Below, piece after piece: positions 4,409 to 6,462 of a DNA stretch of 6,462 nucleotides. The position numbers and the translations under genes are program-made. This stretch comes from Fidelibacterota bacterium (lineage in GTDB: Bacteria; Marinisomatota; Marinisomatia; Marinisomatales; UBA8229), in the NCBI GenBank assembly GCA_002686675.1, contig NYYF01000034.1, positions 1 to 6,462 on the forward strand, in the 5' to 3' direction. Below the pieces are notes generated by a model, which saw nothing but the letters and a program-made list of their open reading frames with translations, was not told the origin of the DNA and did no database searches. Within the stretch, counting starts at the first letter, position 1; each line of letters opens with the position of its first letter.

Positions 4409-6462
4409 ATGAAAAAGTTACGAGAAATACTGAAACAGCGAATTGTCATTCTGGATGGCGCCATGGGAACGATGATTCAAAATCATTCTCTTGGAGAAGA
4501 GGATTACAGGGGAGAGCTATTTCAAAACCACCCGGTGGATTTGAAAGGGAACCATGATTTATTATCTTTAACCCGTCCTGAAGTCATCGAAGGTATTCAC
4601 AGAGCATATTTTGAAGCAGGTGCAGATATTATTGAGACCAATACATTTAATGGGAATAGAATATCTCAAAGTGATTACCGGATGGAAGAAGCTGTGAAGG
4701 ATTTAAATCTTGCTGCTGCCCGAATTGGTCGCCAGGTGTCCGATGAATTTTCTAAAAAGGAACCGGAAAAACCAAGGTTTGTCTGTGGTGTTTTAGGCCC
4801 CACAAATCGGACAGCTTCCCTTTCTCCGGATGTAAATGATCCAGGTTTTCGCAATATTACTTTTGATGAATTATTTTCCGCCTACCATCAACAGGCTGAA
4901 GCTCTTCTCGAGGGCGGTGTGGATTTGTTGATGGTAGAGACCGTTTTTGATACTCTCAACTGTAAAGCTGCTTTGGCAGCTGTTCAGGAAATCATTGAAG
5001 AATCTCACAAGCCAATTCCTGTTTTAGTTTCCGGGACCATTACAGATGCCAGTGGAAGAACGCTTTCTGGACAGACTCCAGAGGCATTCTGGATTTCAAT
5101 TCGCCACGGGAATCTGTTAAGCGTAGGCTTAAATTGTGCTTTGGGTGCTCAACAGATTCGTCCTCATCTCCAAGATATTTCACGAATAGCGGATACATAT
5201 GTATCTGTCCATCCCAATGCAGGACTTCCTGATGAATTTGGAGAATACAATGACAGTCCGGAATTTATGGCCGGTCTTATCAGGGAATTTGCAGAAAAGG
5301 GTTTGTTGAATATTGTGGGTGGTTGCTGTGGGACCACACCAGATCATATATCAGCTATTGCTGAGGCTGTAAGTAATCTTCCTCCTAGAAAAATTCCAGT
5401 AATAGACCCATTCACACGGTTGAGTGGACTTGAGCCATTTACTATACGGCCTGATTCAAATTTTGTGAATATTGGCGAACGAACCAATGTTTCTGGATCG
5501 ACTCGATTTCGCAGGTTGATTAAGGAAAACCGGTATGAGGAGGCTCTGTCCGTTGCCCGTCAACAGATTGAAAACGGTGCCCAGTTGATTGATGTGAATA
5601 TGGATGAGGGTCTTTTAGAATCTGAATCGGCTATGGAAAAATTTCTTCGTTTGATTGCTTCGGAACCTGATATCAGTAGAATTCCGATTATAATTGATTC
5701 ATCAAAATGGTCTATTATTGAGACTGGATTAAAAAATATCCAGGGCAAGGGTGTAGTCAATTCAATTAGCTTAAAGGAGGGAGAAGAACAGTTTTTAGAG
5801 CAAGCTCAGAGGGTCTTGCGTTATGGCGCCGCTGTCATTGTTATGGCATTTGATGAGGAAGGCCAGGCAGATACAATAGAACGGAAAGTGTCTATATGTC
5901 AGCGGGTATATGCACTCCTTACTGAAAAAATCGGTTTTTCCCCAGAAGATATTATTTTTGACCCAAATATTTTTGCAGTTGCCACAGGAATCGATGCACA
6001 CAATGAATATGCCATCAATTATATAGAAGCTGCCAGGCAGATTAGAAATTCCTGTCCCGGTGTTCATATCAGTGGAGGTGTGAGTAATTTGTCCTTTTCC
6101 TTTCGGGGGAATAATGCCATCAGGGAAGCGATGCATACCGTATTTCTTTATCATGCCATCCAGGCAGGGATGGATATGGGGATTGTCAATGCTGGTCAAT
6201 TAACAGTATATGATGACCTTAGTCCGGATACCCTTAAACGGGTGGAGGATGTTCTTTTTAATCGCAGGGATGATGCTACGGAACGTTTATTAGAAATTGC
6301 GAAATCTTTCAAGAAGGTTGAACAAAAATCAACTCAAGATAACGCTTGGAGAACGAGCCCTGTTGAGAAAAGAATTGGACATGCTTTAGTGGAAGGAATT
6401 ACAGATTTTATTGTGGAAGATGTTGAGGAAGCGCGAAAAATGCTCAGTTACCCAATTGAAGT
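4409..6462 (+). CDS. metH: Cobalamin-dependent methionine synthase, N-terminal part (3' end outside window)
   Basis: Transfers a methyl group from 5-methyltetrahydrofolate to homocysteine through bound methylcobalamin, in the cytoplasm. There are 684 full codons with no stop or frameshift; full-length enzymes have about 1,200 residues. Residues 1 to about 325 form the homocysteine-binding barrel: [10 protein letters not shown] (15-24), ETNTFNGN (76-83), GLNCALGA (240-247) and [11 protein letters not shown] (303-313). The zinc-binding cysteines are expected at C243, C306 and C307. Residues about 345-620 form the folate (pterin-binding) barrel: [11 protein letters not shown] (354-364), IDVNMDEG (394-401), PIIIDSSKW (426-434) and [15 protein letters not shown] (553-567). 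The start of the cobalamin cap domain follows. The cobalamin-binding DxHxxG motif and the reactivation domain lie beyond the edge. ATG 4409 is the only usable in-frame start: the upstream frame closes at TAA 4367, and the next ATG falls inside the conserved LDGAMGTM. Preceded directly by the terminator U-tract and controlled by the SAM-II element. Confidence 0.97.
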   Translation, partial: MKKLREILKQRIVILDGAMGTMIQNHSLGEEDYRGELFQNHPVDLKGNHDLLSLTRPEVIEGIHRAYFEAGADIIETNTFNGNRISQSDYRMEEAVKDLNLAAARIGRQVSDEFSKKEPEKPRFVCGVLGPTNRTASLSPDVNDPGFRNITFDELFSAYHQQAEALLEGGVDLLMVETVFDTLNCKAALAAVQEIIEESHKPIPVLVSGTITDASGRTLSGQTPEAFWISIRHGNLLSVGLNCALGAQQIRPHLQDISRIADTYVSVHPNAGLPDEFGEYNDSPEFMAGLIREFAEKGLLNIVGGCCGTTPDHISAIAEAVSNLPPRKIPVIDPFTRLSGLEPFTIRPDSNFVNIGERTNVSGSTRFRRLIKENRYEEALSVARQQIENGAQLIDVNMDEGLLESESAMEKFLRLIASEPDISRIPIIIDSSKWSIIETGLKNIQGKGVVNSISLKEGEEQFLEQAQRVLRYGAAVIVMAFDEEGQADTIERKVSICQRVYALLTEKIGFSPEDIIFDPNIFAVATGIDAHNEYAINYIEAARQIRNSCPGVHISGGVSNLSFSFRGNNAIREAMHTVFLYHAIQAGMDMGIVNAGQLTVYDDLSPDTLKRVEDVLFNRRDDATERLLEIAKSFKKVEQKSTQDNAWRTSPVEKRIGHALVEGITDFIVEDVEEARKMLSYPIE

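Noticed and set aside
4363..4557. 64-residue open frame beginning at GTG 4363 across the terminator and the metH start
   Set aside because: It runs out of frame through the riboswitch, terminator and highly conserved metH N-terminus, and its translation matches no family.
5795..6199. 134-residue minus-strand open frame
   Set aside because: It is antisense to the folate-binding domain of metH, which is intact in the plus frame.

Overview
The window is 6,462 bases of compact, AT-leaning bacterial chromosome. Every supported gene lies on the plus strand. From left to right it holds the 3' end of ileS (isoleucyl-tRNA synthetase), a TraR/DksA-type zinc-finger regulator, lspA (signal peptidase II), an RluA/RluD-family pseudouridine synthase, a XerC/XerD tyrosine recombinase, a short ribosome hibernation factor (hpf/raiA type), a regulatory intergenic region, and the first 684 codons of metH (cobalamin-dependent methionine synthase), which runs off the right edge.

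The first five genes look like one transcription unit. The ileS-traR gap is 10 bases. The next three junctions overlap: TGATG at traR-lspA, TTGA at lspA-rluD, and an 8-base overlap at rluD-xer. The hpf-type gene follows after about 207 bases with no convincing gene, but no strong terminator separates it from xer, so read-through is possible. Most of these products serve translation or rRNA (tRNA charging, rRNA pseudouridylation, ribosome hibernation) or general cell upkeep (lipoprotein maturation, chromosome dimer resolution). This is a core-genome neighbourhood, with no sign of mobile elements, phage or CRISPR.

The most informative region is 4289-4411. A plausible promoter (TTGCTG, 17 bases, TAATTT) would start transcription almost exactly at the first stem of a SAM-II riboswitch (4323-4375). 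The riboswitch is followed by a clear Rho-independent terminator (4381-4408), whose U-tract directly abuts the metH ATG at 4409. The arrangement implies feedback control of methionine/SAM synthesis by S-adenosylmethionine. It also leaves metH without a conventional Shine-Dalgarno sequence directly before its start, although other genes here (traR, xer, hpf) have clear ones.

Organism: the ileS C-terminus is of the eukaryote-like IleS2 type with no C-terminal zinc-binding cysteines. The ileS-traR-lspA-rluD-xer-hpf order and the SAM-II/metH pairing would suit the Fibrobacterota-Chlorobiota-Bacteroidota supergroup (including Marinimicrobia or Calditrichota-like lineages). That placement is an inference from memory of gene order, not something the sequence proves. 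I see no undescribed protein system; the novelty, if any, is in the metH leader architecture.
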